A stretch of DNA of 64,000 bases from Balneolales bacterium (GCA_007134845.1 SLKA01000062.1:1-64000); one strand, 5' to 3'; counted from the first letter of the stretch, positions 10,637 through 20,398 are shown. Notes: generated by a model not told the origin, from the sequence alone. Numbers and translations: made by a program.

Positions 10637-11890
10637 TCACAGCACCGGAGCTTCTTCTTTCAAGCGATAAAGTATTTCGCCGGCTTTGGGCACATAAAGT
10701 ATTCCCTCTTCTTCACGATTCCTGAATGCATCAATATCAATGGATGCCGGGTCCATATAGCCCAGATTTATCTTCTTGCATCGCTCCTCGGGAATAGATG
10801 TGGCCAGCACCACATCGACATTCGGTGTCTCCACTCCGTTTTCGTAGGTTCCACTGCCCTTGACATGCGTTGAGTGTGCAAGCACTCCTCTCGGTATATG
10901 CCCGAACCGCTCCATCTGCTTCAAGAAGTAATCACGTACATGGTATCCGATTTCGTCGATATGCTTGCCATGTGTGTAGGATACTTCGGTGATATGAGGG
11001 GCATAAATAATGAGTCTTCCTCCCTTTTCGATCACCGGCTCCAGCTTGTACATGCATTTTCCGGCTGTCCAGACATCTTCATACATCGGAGGCGCCACCG
11101 AGAGCACATCCTTGAAGGGATTGTCCACATACCTGATGTGCTCCTGTGACGACAGATCCGCAGCACGGTCCCATGCATCCTCGGGACTTCCGACAAATAT
11201 GCCTTTCACTCCCTGACCCTTGACCACCATGCTGAAACAGGTTTTGGGCAAATCAACTTTCGACGCCGCCAGATCCACCACCTCACGAATCGGGGTGTAT
11301 TTTGTTCCGATGACCTCACGATTGGTGATTACGGCTCCAAGCCAGTGAAAAAAGTTCAGTATCTCCGGTCCGGATATCCCGGGGAAAAAGTACTTGTTGC
11401 CCCCGGAGAATCCGACAACTTCGTGCGGAAAAGTGGGTGCCAGAACCATCAGATGGTCATAATCATAAATGAGCTTGTTTATATGCACCGGCACATCTTC
11501 CCCGAACAGTCCACCTGAAATCTTTTCAACTTCGGCTTTACGGATCCATCCAATCTCCCTGAGCTGACCAGGATCATCCCAGCGATGGTTATACACCTGA
11601 TAACGCGGGATATCGCTGCCGGCACGACCCAGCATCCGGTCAATCGCCTCATCAGACATGGGTTGATGGGTTCCAAGTGCAATCAGGTAGCTGAGTTCTC
11701 CGGCTCTTTTGCCCAGATATTCATGCATCATCTTGTAAAAGATGTGAAGGGGCATGGTGCGGGTGCTGTCGGGGATGATGACCAGCACCTTTTTCCCATC
11801 CACATCCATATCTGCAAGAGCATCAGCCAAAAAATCGCTGAGCTCCTCTTCTGACAGATTATCCTGCCGGGAAATTTTTTCTTTCACCAT
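10637..11890 (-). CDS. LarA-family (DUF2088) nickel-dependent alpha-hydroxyacid racemase/epimerase homolog
   Basis: PDSTRTMP, GTHQPMS, HEVVGFSGGNKYFFPGISG motifs of LarA homologs. Confidence 0.85.
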   Translation of the reverse strand: MVKEKISRQDNLSEEELSDFLADALADMDVDGKKVLVIIPDSTRTMPLHIFYKMMHEYLGKRAGELSYLIALGTHQPMSDEAIDRMLGRAGSDIPRYQVYNHRWDDPGQLREIGWIRKAEVEKISGGLFGEDVPVHINKLIYDYDHLMVLAPTFPHEVVGFSGGNKYFFPGISGPEILNFFHWLGAVITNREVIGTKYTPIREVVDLAASKVDLPKTCFSMVVKGQGVKGIFVGSPEDAWDRAADLSSQEHIRYVDNPFKDVLSVAPPMYEDVWTAGKCMYKLEPVIEKGGRLIIYAPHITEVSYTHGKHIDEIGYHVRDYFLKQMERFGHIPRGVLAHSTHVKGSGTYENGVETPNVDVVLATSIPEERCKKINLGYMDPASIDIDAFRNREEEGILYVPKAGEILYRLKEEAPVL

Positions 11891-11936
11891 AGATTGTCAG
11901 CCGTTTCCGGTATTTTGAAATGTATGTGTGTGTGAT

Positions 11937-12866
11937 TTATTTCCAAGGTGGCGTTTCCGGAAGATGATCCAGGAATTCTGAAATCAGCTTCTCTTCATAG
12001 CTTCCGGCAAAATCGCCGCGAATAAACACATCGGCGGCTTCCTCGTAAAAACGTTGCCAGGACACATCCTCCTCTCCCGGCATGATCGGATAGAACAAGG
12101 CATTGTTATCCTTGGCCGCCTTCATATCACCCGGGGCATCACCGATCATAAGCACGCGTCCTTCTTTGTACTTGTTTCCTGCAGCCAATGCCAGGTGTTC
12201 CTTTTTGGAACCCATTTCCTGGCCGGCAATGACGCGTACAAAATGATCGATTTTACTTTCACTCCACTCCTTGTTTAAAGCATTTCCCGGTGTCGCCGAG
12301 ACCACCAGCATATCGGCGGTGTCCTGCAGCTTTTCAAGGCTATCCCGCACGTAGGGGAACGGGGGGATCCCGTTAACGATGTCATCAACCGTGCGGTTTA
12401 CCGCATGGCTCCACTCTCGCGCCCGGGCCAGCTCCTCGGTTTCCCCTTTTTCAGCAATGTATTCGTCAAGCGATGGATTGCTCAAGGGTCTGCCCGAATC
12501 GATAAACGCACGCACCTCCGCCAATTCCGGAATCGAAGCTTGTCGTTTCTGCACATCTTTCCAGTCGCGAAGAAGATCCAGGCTCATCACCAGAGCAGGA
12601 AAGCGGTTGATCCCGCGCCACCGTGAATACAGGTTGACAAACTCCGCTGTTTCACGGGCAAATTTTGATACGGCCTGCAGATTCCAGTATTTGATGTTAT
12701 TGGGAATAAAACACTCCTTGTGCTTGATTTCCATGGTATCAAATACGCAGCCATCAGAATCTATTCCAATGAAAAAATCTTTTTCCGGTTGAAGCTCTTC
12801 TAATATCTTATTTGGTTTGTTAGTGCTCATCATATCATCCTTTACTTGTTGGTCGGCAGTAATCAC
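11937..12866 (-). CDS. HAD-superfamily hydrolase
   Basis: GIDSDGCVFDTM motif I, VVSATPG motif II, KKEHL/LMIGDAPGDMKAA motifs III-IV. Start may be an internal Met (MSTNKPNK). Confidence 0.75.
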   Translation of the reverse strand: MITADQQVKDDMMSTNKPNKILEELQPEKDFFIGIDSDGCVFDTMEIKHKECFIPNNIKYWNLQAVSKFARETAEFVNLYSRWRGINRFPALVMSLDLLRDWKDVQKRQASIPELAEVRAFIDSGRPLSNPSLDEYIAEKGETEELARAREWSHAVNRTVDDIVNGIPPFPYVRDSLEKLQDTADMLVVSATPGNALNKEWSESKIDHFVRVIAGQEMGSKKEHLALAAGNKYKEGRVLMIGDAPGDMKAAKDNNALFYPIMPGEEDVSWQRFYEEAADVFIRGDFAGSYEEKLISEFLDHLPETPPWK

Positions 12867-12872
12867 TGCCCA

Positions 12873-14321
12873 TTATGAATTATTCAAATGAATGTTTGCG
12901 GCCATCGGCAGCCGGGAGTATGAAAAATACCGAATGGCATTGCTATAACAGAGTTTTTCGATCAGATTACCCAGCATGCTGTCGTCATCTGGAATGATTC
13001 CAAGTTCTGCATCCGATCCGAGCATGTTGCAGAGTATCCTGCGGAAATATTCGTGTCTGGGGAAGGAAAGAAAACTTCGTGAATCAGTGACCATGCCAAT
13101 AAACTGACTCAATAAGCTTATGTTGGAGAGCGTCTGAAGCTGAGCCTCCATTCCTTCTTTCTGATCGTGGAACCACCAACCCGGACCATGCTGAATTTTA
13201 CCGGGAATACCGTCACCCATAAACGTTCCGATAAGTGAAGCAAGCACTTCGTTATCCGATGAATTCAGGTTATACAGAATCGTTCTGGGAAGCTGATTGT
13301 TCTGCTCCAGTCGATCCAGAAACCGGACAAGTGGCTTGGCAATCTGTGCGTCACCGATGGAGTCAAATCCCGTATCCGGGCCCAATTGCCTGAACATTCT
13401 GGTATTGTTGCTTCTAAGTGCACCAATGTGCATCTGAAATGCCCATCCCTTCTCAAAATCCATCACGGCAAATTCATGCATCAGAGCCGATTTGAATTTC
13501 AAATCATCGTTGGGATCCGGTTTTTTCCCTGTGAGCACGTCACTGAAAATCCGCTCAAGATCATCCTGCAAATAATCAGCGGAATAAGGCTCTTCAATGC
13601 CATGATCCGAGGCACGGCAACCCATCTTGTCAAAGTGATCATGACGCTGCTTCAGCGCTTCCAGAAACGTGGAAAAACCTGTAATACTGATTCCGGAAAC
13701 CGATTCAAGCTTCTTGACATACTTCACGAAACTTGCCGGATCTTCGATCTTCATGGCATTATCCGGTCGAAACGTAGGAAACATCACAAAATCGTTAAAA
13801 TCCTCACCGGCCAGCTTCCGGTGCTCCTCAAGCGTATCGACAGCATCGTCAGTGGAACATATGACATGCACATTCATTTTGCCAAGCAGACTCCGGGGCG
13901 AAAATTCCGGCAATTGAAGCATTTCGTTGGTTTTCTCCCATATTTTCGGCGCCGTATCCTCATTCAGCTGCTCATCTATATCAAAATATCTTTTCAGTTC
14001 AAGATGCGTCCAATGATAAAGCGGGTTTTTCAGGGTTTGCGGGACTGTTTTCGCCCATGCCAGAAACTTGTCCCGGTCCGGCACATCCTTGCCAGTGATC
14101 ATCTGCTCGGGAATACCGGCAGTGCGCATCGCCCGCCATTTATAATGATCGCCTTTAAGCCAGACATCGGTGATATTGGCGTAATTGGAATCCGCCAGTG
14201 TTTCGCCTGGAGGAAGGTGGTTGTGGTAGTCTACAATAGGAAGAGATGCAGCATGCTCATGATACAGCCTTCTCGCCGTATCTGACTGCAGTAAAAAGTC
14301 CTCGTGAATAAATGATTTCAT
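12873..14321 (-). CDS. uxaC: Glucuronate/galacturonate isomerase
   Basis: MKSFIHEDFLLQSDTARRLYHEHAASLPIVDYHNHLPP...; ORF-track start at 14441 is an artefact that runs into upstream SDR pseudogene sequence. Confidence 0.94.
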   Translation of the reverse strand: MKSFIHEDFLLQSDTARRLYHEHAASLPIVDYHNHLPPGETLADSNYANITDVWLKGDHYKWRAMRTAGIPEQMITGKDVPDRDKFLAWAKTVPQTLKNPLYHWTHLELKRYFDIDEQLNEDTAPKIWEKTNEMLQLPEFSPRSLLGKMNVHVICSTDDAVDTLEEHRKLAGEDFNDFVMFPTFRPDNAMKIEDPASFVKYVKKLESVSGISITGFSTFLEALKQRHDHFDKMGCRASDHGIEEPYSADYLQDDLERIFSDVLTGKKPDPNDDLKFKSALMHEFAVMDFEKGWAFQMHIGALRSNNTRMFRQLGPDTGFDSIGDAQIAKPLVRFLDRLEQNNQLPRTILYNLNSSDNEVLASLIGTFMGDGIPGKIQHGPGWWFHDQKEGMEAQLQTLSNISLLSQFIGMVTDSRSFLSFPRHEYFRRILCNMLGSDAELGIIPDDDSMLGNLIEKLCYSNAIRYFSYSRLPMAANIHLNNS

Positions 14322-14341
14322 ATTCGATCCTTGCTTATTCA

Positions 14342-14538
14342 TTAAATAGACATTGATGTGAAGCCACCATCCACCGAAATCATAGCACCCATAACAAAAG
14401 ATGATGCCCTGTCCGAAGCCAGCCATAGCGCGGCACCGCACAATTCATCCGGGTCACCGTAGCGCTGAATGGCCGAGTGCCGCCGACAATTGAGGCGACT
14501 TTATCTTCAAGGCTGAACAGGTCATGCAAATTGCTCAT
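14342..14538 (-). pseudogene. Internally deleted SDR oxidoreductase
   Basis: N-terminal MSNLHDLFSLEDKVASIVGG is joined almost directly to C-terminal QRYGDPDELCGAALWLASDRASSFVMGAMISVDGGFTSMSI*; 197 nt, so the two parts are out of frame. Confidence 0.85.
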
Positions 14539-14683
14539 AGTACCGGGTATGGAATGAATTTTTTGCGTATTTCTATGGATGCTTCATGGCTTTAGATGTA
14601 TCGACGCCTGCCTTGCAAGCATGTTCTATTACCTAAGACGCAGAATTTGCCTTTTGACAGGATAGACACTTTAAAATTGATGA

Positions 14684-15511
14684 TCAGACTCCGCTGAAAG
14701 CTGAGAACCCACCGTCTACAGGCACCACGATGCCATGGACAAACTGTGAAGCCGGTGCCGTCAGCCACATGATTGTGGAAACCAAATCTTTCGGATCCCC
14801 AAAACGCGCAGCCGGAGTGTGATCTATGATAGTCTGCCCCCGATCCGTGAGACTGCCATCGCTTTCATTGGTCAGCAGAAACCGGTTTTGATCCGTCAGC
14901 AGAAAACCGGGAGCAATGGCATTCACTCTGATATTCGTAGAGTAGTTATGCGCCATATGTACGGCCAGCCACTGGGTGAAGTTGCTTACCGCCGCTTTTG
15001 CCGCTGAATAGGCCGGGATTCTGGTCAGTGGAGTGAACGCATTCATAGATGAAATGTTGATGATGTTCCCACTTTTCTGTTCTGCGAAATACTTGCCAAA
15101 AACCTGGCATGGAATAAAAGTCCCCATGAAATTGAGGTCGAAAACCCATTTGATCGCATCTTCAGGGAGATCAAAAAATGGCTTGTCAGGACTGGTTGTC
15201 GCGGTGGGTTTGTTTCCTCCGGCTCCATTGATCAGGATGTCAATACGTCCAAAACGTTCAACGGTTTTCTTTGCAGCCTCCTCGATATTTGCTTTATCCA
15301 TCACATCGGTTTTGATGGCAAGGTGTTCGATTCCCTTTTTTTTCAGCTCTTCGGAAACCACGGCCATCCCTTTTTCGCCAATATCCAGCAGAACAATTTT
15401 TGCTCCGGATTCACCCAGTGCATATGCCATTTCGGCACAAAGTACACCGGCTCCGCCGGTAATGACAGCTACTTTTCCGCTGACATCAAAGTCTTTTGTA
15501 ATTCTCATCAT
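14684..15511 (-). CDS. uxuB: SDR family oxidoreductase, fructuronate reductase (D-mannonate oxidoreductase)-like
   Basis: TGGAGVLCAEMA Rossmann motif, NISSMNAFTPLTRIPAYSAAKAAVSNFTQWLAVH, NAIAPGFLLTDQNR, PVDGGFSAFSGV; resembles the SDR-type UxuB family and lies beside uxaC/uxaE. Confidence 0.75.
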   Translation of the reverse strand: MMRITKDFDVSGKVAVITGGAGVLCAEMAYALGESGAKIVLLDIGEKGMAVVSEELKKKGIEHLAIKTDVMDKANIEEAAKKTVERFGRIDILINGAGGNKPTATTSPDKPFFDLPEDAIKWVFDLNFMGTFIPCQVFGKYFAEQKSGNIINISSMNAFTPLTRIPAYSAAKAAVSNFTQWLAVHMAHNYSTNIRVNAIAPGFLLTDQNRFLLTNESDGSLTDRGQTIIDHTPAARFGDPKDLVSTIMWLTAPASQFVHGIVVPVDGGFSAFSGV

Positions 15512-15607
15512 TCCCTCATTTTTTAATGCTCATTGCGAATTCACCAGACGGAATCAGCTTATCATGAGCTCCTTAATTCATTTTTTCAATTAGTCCTTTA
15601 CAGCCTG

Positions 15608-17188
15608 TCATTGAAATAACACCGTTTTTTCAAACGGCCGGATGTGTTTCCTGAAATGCCGGTAGAGACAGTCTTCGTAAATTGTTTCATTCTCTGTCAA
15701 AACAGACATGATGCGATCACGGAACAGAAGTTCACCATCTGCTCTCCTTTCCGTTAACACCGATCCGAAAGTCACATGGAATACCTGCCGCGCATGATCA
15801 TTATCAAGAAGTCCAGGCATCTCCTCATTGGAATAACTGTCGGGATCAGACAGTTGCTCCGGATCAGCCGAGATATGATAGGTTTTGCGATCGGTATCAA
15901 AACGCTCCAGTGAAAATGTGTAAATTTCACGAAAGAGACCGGGATCCGCAAGCGCAACAGCGCGTAATGCTTCGAGGTAGCTGGTACCCGCTGTTTTTAC
16001 GTGCACGGTACCCACACCAAGACTTCCAATCGCTTCATACACCTCGAATTTATCACTGCCCGAGTGAACACTTAATTTGTATGCACCATAGGCGGCTGCA
16101 ATAGCCTGATGGAGCAGGTACTCACTGCGGAATTCCGAGATATCCCCTTTGAAATCAACCCCCTTCTCAAAGTCACCGCAAAACCTTGGCGCCAGGCTGA
16201 CCAGCTTCACATCCAGACGCTTCAACTCAGAAGCAATCACCAGGTGCTCCTCGGGTGTGGTAGGATGAGGTGTCTCGTCTACCGACAATTCAACCTCGGA
16301 ATCAGCATCCGGATAAGTTTTTTTAAGATAGCGATACATTTCCAGTGTGTGAAGAATGACCCGTCCATATTTCACAGCCGCCTGCAGTATGGCGGAACGG
16401 GAAGGTTGCAGCGTGACATCATTATCCAGTGAAAATGTTACATTTTCATACCGCTTCAAAAAAGCGTCGTGATCGTCACTGAGCTTATCCCACGGAAGTT
16501 CTGAAAAAGCTTGCTGAAGGGAAGGTTCGTCCATGTCAACTACGCGATTATCAACATAATCGCTCGGATCAATGGTATACATGGTGAACCCGGCATCCAT
16601 CATGCGATCAATATCAGCAAATGTTTTCAGATGATCCGCATCGGCACCGAATCTGCCGGTGTAACCTGCCTGCAGAACCGCCCATGTTGCCGCATCCATC
16701 ACTTCCAGTGCGGTCCGGCCGGTTCGGTCCAGCTCTCTGATAGATTGCTGGGCCAGTATCGGAAGAAATGATGATGATTCAAGAGATCGGAGATGAGCAG
16801 CCCCCGCATTGCCAAGCCGATCACCAAATCCAAAAGAATTCCGGTTGCCGAGGGTGGTCGGATTCGTATGGGGCAGTGCGGACCGCAATGCCGATGCATT
16901 GACCGGAGTGAGATCGCACAGCAGATTGCTGTTGCCCCCATGATCCATCTCATCACCTTCAAAACCGACAGGCAGAAACTTCCTGTCTGTGGCTGTAATC
17001 AACAATTTTTTCTCAGCATCCTTTTTCAGGATGTGGTAGTTGCACTGATTTTTACTGGTAACTTGAGAGACAATACGATAATCCTGCATAGCCTGCGGCA
17101 GGATATCAGAAGAAATTGTCGATGCTTCTGATCTTTGTTGTGTTGATTTATTCATACTTGCCTCAATGTTATTCATCATTACAGTCAT
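15608..17188 (-). CDS. uxaE: Tagaturonate epimerase family protein
   Basis: ELSVDETPHPTTPEEHLVIASELKRL, LAPRFCGDFEKGVDF, YKLSVHSGSDKF motifs and uronate context. Start probably an internal Met (MNKSTQQ, ~17155). Confidence 0.8.
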   Translation of the reverse strand: MTVMMNNIEASMNKSTQQRSEASTISSDILPQAMQDYRIVSQVTSKNQCNYHILKKDAEKKLLITATDRKFLPVGFEGDEMDHGGNSNLLCDLTPVNASALRSALPHTNPTTLGNRNSFGFGDRLGNAGAAHLRSLESSSFLPILAQQSIRELDRTGRTALEVMDAATWAVLQAGYTGRFGADADHLKTFADIDRMMDAGFTMYTIDPSDYVDNRVVDMDEPSLQQAFSELPWDKLSDDHDAFLKRYENVTFSLDNDVTLQPSRSAILQAAVKYGRVILHTLEMYRYLKKTYPDADSEVELSVDETPHPTTPEEHLVIASELKRLDVKLVSLAPRFCGDFEKGVDFKGDISEFRSEYLLHQAIAAAYGAYKLSVHSGSDKFEVYEAIGSLGVGTVHVKTAGTSYLEALRAVALADPGLFREIYTFSLERFDTDRKTYHISADPEQLSDPDSYSNEEMPGLLDNDHARQVFHVTFGSVLTERRADGELLFRDRIMSVLTENETIYEDCLYRHFRKHIRPFEKTVLFQ

Positions 17189-17274
17189 TTACCGCTTTTA
17201 GAGAACGTGAACATCGTGCAAGACTAAAACCGATAAGTGAACTACTGCTTATTTACAGATTTACAATTTTTTAT

Positions 17275-18576
17275 TTATGCAAAGCCGAAAAGCCGCGGAA
17301 GAAACAGGCTCAGCTCTTCAAAGTACGTGACGACCATTAGCGAGAACAGCATGGCCAGGAAAAAAGGCAGTAAAGGCCTCACAACCTGTGCAATAGACAG
17401 GTTGGCCACCCCGCATCCCACAAAGAGCACCGTTCCGACCGGAGGTGTGCATAGTCCCACACTCAGATTCAAAATCATCATGATCCCGAAATGGATGGGA
17501 TCCATTCCCAACTCCACTACAACCGGGAGGAAGATGGGAGTGAAAATCAAAACAGCCGGTGTCATATCCATAAATACACCGACAGCCAGCAGGGTCATAT
17601 TGATAATGATCAGAATCAGAAACGGGTTATCGCTGAGCGTGAGCAGACCGGCAGTAACTATCTGCGGAATATTTTCATAGGACATCACCCAGGACATGCC
17701 CAGTGACGTACCAATAAGCAGGGCTACGATCGCAGTCGTGTTGCAACTGTCAAGTATAGCCTTCGGAAGCTCGGAAAACTTAAGTTCACGATTGATTAAA
17801 CAGGCCAGAATGAAGGCATACAGGACAGCAATGGCGGAGGCTTCTGTTGCCGTGAAAATACCGGCAATGATTCCACCAATAACGATGATGATCATCAGAA
17901 GACTGGGGACGGCGCGACCGAATTTTCGAACCACTTCTCTGATAGGAAGCCTGTCGGAAACCGGATACTTTTTCCGGAATGCATAGTATCCGGCGACTAA
18001 CATAATCATCAGTCCGGTGAAAGCACCCGGAAGATAGCCGGCGAGAAACAGGGCGGCTATGGAGACACCGCCACTGGCCAAAGAATAGACAATCAGGATA
18101 TTGCTTGGTGGAATGAGCAATCCGGTCGTTGAGGAGGTGATATTCACGGCTGCACTGTATCCACGGTCATACCCCTGTTTCTGCATCTGAGGCGTCATAA
18201 ACGTACCAACAGCGGAGGCTGCCGCTACAGCAGAACCTGATATCGAGCCAAAAAGCATTGCAGCAATCACGTTGACATAGGCAAGTCCGCCAGGCAGCAT
18301 GCCGACCAGCGCTTTGGCAAAATCAATGAGCCGCTCTGCGATACCTCCCTTGTTCATGAGCTGACCTGCCAGAATAAAAAAAGGTATGGCCAGCAGGGTA
18401 AAACTGTCCAGCCCGGTGCCCAGTCTTTGTGCGATGGTAGTCGCTGCCGGTGTAAAATCAACACTTACCAGCAGCGTCAGTATGGTGGAGATGCCAATGC
18501 TGAATGCCACAGGAACTCCAATAGCCAAAAGAATGACAAAGGTTATGACCAATACAAGAATCCCGAAAATATCCAT
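17275..18576 (-). CDS. dctM: TRAP transporter large permease (DctM)
   Basis: Multi-TM; AIPFFILAGQLMNKGGIAERLIDFA; order DctP-DctQ-DctM. Confidence 0.93.
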   Translation of the reverse strand: MDIFGILVLVITFVILLAIGVPVAFSIGISTILTLLVSVDFTPAATTIAQRLGTGLDSFTLLAIPFFILAGQLMNKGGIAERLIDFAKALVGMLPGGLAYVNVIAAMLFGSISGSAVAAASAVGTFMTPQMQKQGYDRGYSAAVNITSSTTGLLIPPSNILIVYSLASGGVSIAALFLAGYLPGAFTGLMIMLVAGYYAFRKKYPVSDRLPIREVVRKFGRAVPSLLMIIIVIGGIIAGIFTATEASAIAVLYAFILACLINRELKFSELPKAILDSCNTTAIVALLIGTSLGMSWVMSYENIPQIVTAGLLTLSDNPFLILIIINMTLLAVGVFMDMTPAVLIFTPIFLPVVVELGMDPIHFGIMMILNLSVGLCTPPVGTVLFVGCGVANLSIAQVVRPLLPFFLAMLFSLMVVTYFEELSLFLPRLFGFA

Positions 18577-18737
18577 AATTCCGTGCCTGATTCAGCCGCA
18601 CGCCATAAAGCATGCGAATGATTGATTTAATAAATGTCCGATTATTTCATTATCGCCGGAATATTCCATCCCATTTTTACCGGCCCAATCACTATTTGAT
18701 ATATTCATTGAGTTTAAAATGTTCATTATCCAGCATA

Positions 18738-19274
18738 CTACTCAACATGAAGCGAATCTGTTTTTCTGCCGGGATGAAGCGAATCTGTGGCCACATCATC
18801 CTGACGGAATCCGGCTTCTTGCAGTATGAAATCCATGGCATATATTATCATGGCAATACCACTGACCGGCAATACGAGATAGACAAATGACATGGATACA
18901 CCAAGAGCCGGTGAGCTCTGATCCAGGACCCAGGTCAAGATCACAAGCTGAATCCCTCCATACACCAGTACAACCGCTGCAAACAGAGCTATTAGTGAGT
19001 GAATTATGATATTCAGCACGTTTTGCTGTCTGCCTTTCAGTTTCTGGACAAGCAGATCGAGTGCAAGATGCATCCGCTGTCTGTATGCGTATGACGCAGC
19101 CAGCAAACCCAGCCAAATCAAAAGAAAACGGGATAATTCCTCGGTAAATGTAACCGGTGATCCAATTATATAACGCATAAAAACCTGCAGGAGCACCGTA
19201 AACACCAACAGGGTCATGATGAGGATTGACATGCGGGCCAGAATATAGTCAAGTGCTCTAATCAATATATTCAT
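18738..19274 (-). CDS. dctQ: TRAP transporter small permease (DctQ)
   Basis: Four TM segments; FTEELSRFLLIWLGLLAASYAYRQRMHLALDLL. Confidence 0.9.
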   Translation of the reverse strand: MNILIRALDYILARMSILIMTLLVFTVLLQVFMRYIIGSPVTFTEELSRFLLIWLGLLAASYAYRQRMHLALDLLVQKLKGRQQNVLNIIIHSLIALFAAVVLVYGGIQLVILTWVLDQSSPALGVSMSFVYLVLPVSGIAMIIYAMDFILQEAGFRQDDVATDSLHPGRKTDSLHVE

Positions 19275-20262
19275 CGCCGAGCTCCTGTATTTCGAGAAAT
19301 AGTTGATAGAGAACCGGTTGCTGGGCTCTCATGTTTTCGTAAAAAGGTTCGGACGCTTCCATAAATGGCACGCGATCCGGATATATGATTTCGACTCCTG
19401 CCTCTGCAACGGCCCGAAGGGCTTCTTCACTCGCTTCTTGCCACACCTTCCGCTGATAGGGTACCGATTCAAGCGCAGCCTCCTGCACTATAGCACGCTG
19501 CTCCTCATTCAGTACATGCTCCCAGGTATGCCTGGAAATAACCAGGATATCCGGCACGGCGGTATGCTCGTTGAGTGTGTAATACTGCGAGACCTCATAA
19601 TGTCGTGACAGATAAAAACTTGGAGGATTGTTTTCTGCACCGTCAACAACTCCCTGCTGCAATGCAGTGTACAATTCACCCCAGGAGATCGGAGTGGCAG
19701 ATCCACCAAGTGTATTGACCATTCGTATAGCCGAAGGGCTTTCCTGCACGCGAATACTTAATCCCTGAAGATCTTGCGGAGTTCGGACGGGCCTGTTGGT
19801 TGTATAGAAACTCCGGGTTCCGGCATCATAATAGCAAAGTCCAACGATGCGATAAGGCTCACTGGCATCCAGAATTCGTCTCCCCATCGGACCATCAAGA
19901 ATCGAATACATGTGCTCATCATTGACAAAAAGAAATGGAACGCTGAAAATTGAAAACACAGATGTAAAGCTCTCCATCACTGCAGCAGAGACCTTGGTGA
20001 TATCCAGGCTTCCTATCTGAAGCAGTTCGAGAGTTTGACGTTCGGTACCCAACTGCTCATTGGGATAGATGTCGATGCGCATGGACCCGTCGGATTTTTC
20101 CTTGACCAGTTCTGCCATGCGCATCATGCCCTCATGCACCGGATGCGACGAATCCAGGCCATGACCAAGTCTCAAGACGACCGTATCATCATCGACACGA
20201 CAACCAGATAATATTAGAATTGAAAATAATAGAATCGCAACTCGCGAAAGTGTACAGGTCAT
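19258..20262 (-). CDS. dctP: TRAP transporter substrate-binding lipoprotein (DctP)
   Basis: Lipoprotein signal LILSGCRVDD; LRLGHGLDSSHPVHEGMMRMAELV; GVVDGAENNPPSF. Confidence 0.93.
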   Translation of the reverse strand: MTCTLSRVAILLFSILILSGCRVDDDTVVLRLGHGLDSSHPVHEGMMRMAELVKEKSDGSMRIDIYPNEQLGTERQTLELLQIGSLDITKVSAAVMESFTSVFSIFSVPFLFVNDEHMYSILDGPMGRRILDASEPYRIVGLCYYDAGTRSFYTTNRPVRTPQDLQGLSIRVQESPSAIRMVNTLGGSATPISWGELYTALQQGVVDGAENNPPSFYLSRHYEVSQYYTLNEHTAVPDILVISRHTWEHVLNEEQRAIVQEAALESVPYQRKVWQEASEEALRAVAEAGVEIIYPDRVPFMEASEPFYENMRAQQPVLYQLFLEIQELGDEYID

Positions 20263-20330
20263 ATCATTTTTGGTTTTCGCAATTCGGTCAAGAAAGACAA
20301 GACGGATAAGAGGATGAAATAAAAAAGGCT

Positions 20331-20342
20331 TTACCGTTTAAG
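20331..20342. promoter_or_regulatory. Candidate LacI-family operator copy 3 upstream of dctP
   Basis: TTACCGTTTAAG = reverse complement of CTTAAACGGTAA; ~70 bp upstream of the dctP start. Confidence 0.5.
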
Positions 20343-20398
20343 TCTACGCAGAATAATAATACGATAGTTGAAATACAACCCTGATTTTAACACTTTTC

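Noticed and set aside
13386-14285. 299-aa plus ORF antisense to uxaC
   Set aside because: Antisense shadow ORF of a strongly conserved gene; no recognisable domain.
14322-14441. N-terminal extension of the uxaC ORF (MRCRAMAGFGQG...)
   Set aside because: It reads through the out-of-frame SDR pseudogene; the conserved UxaC start MKSFIHEDF is at 14321.
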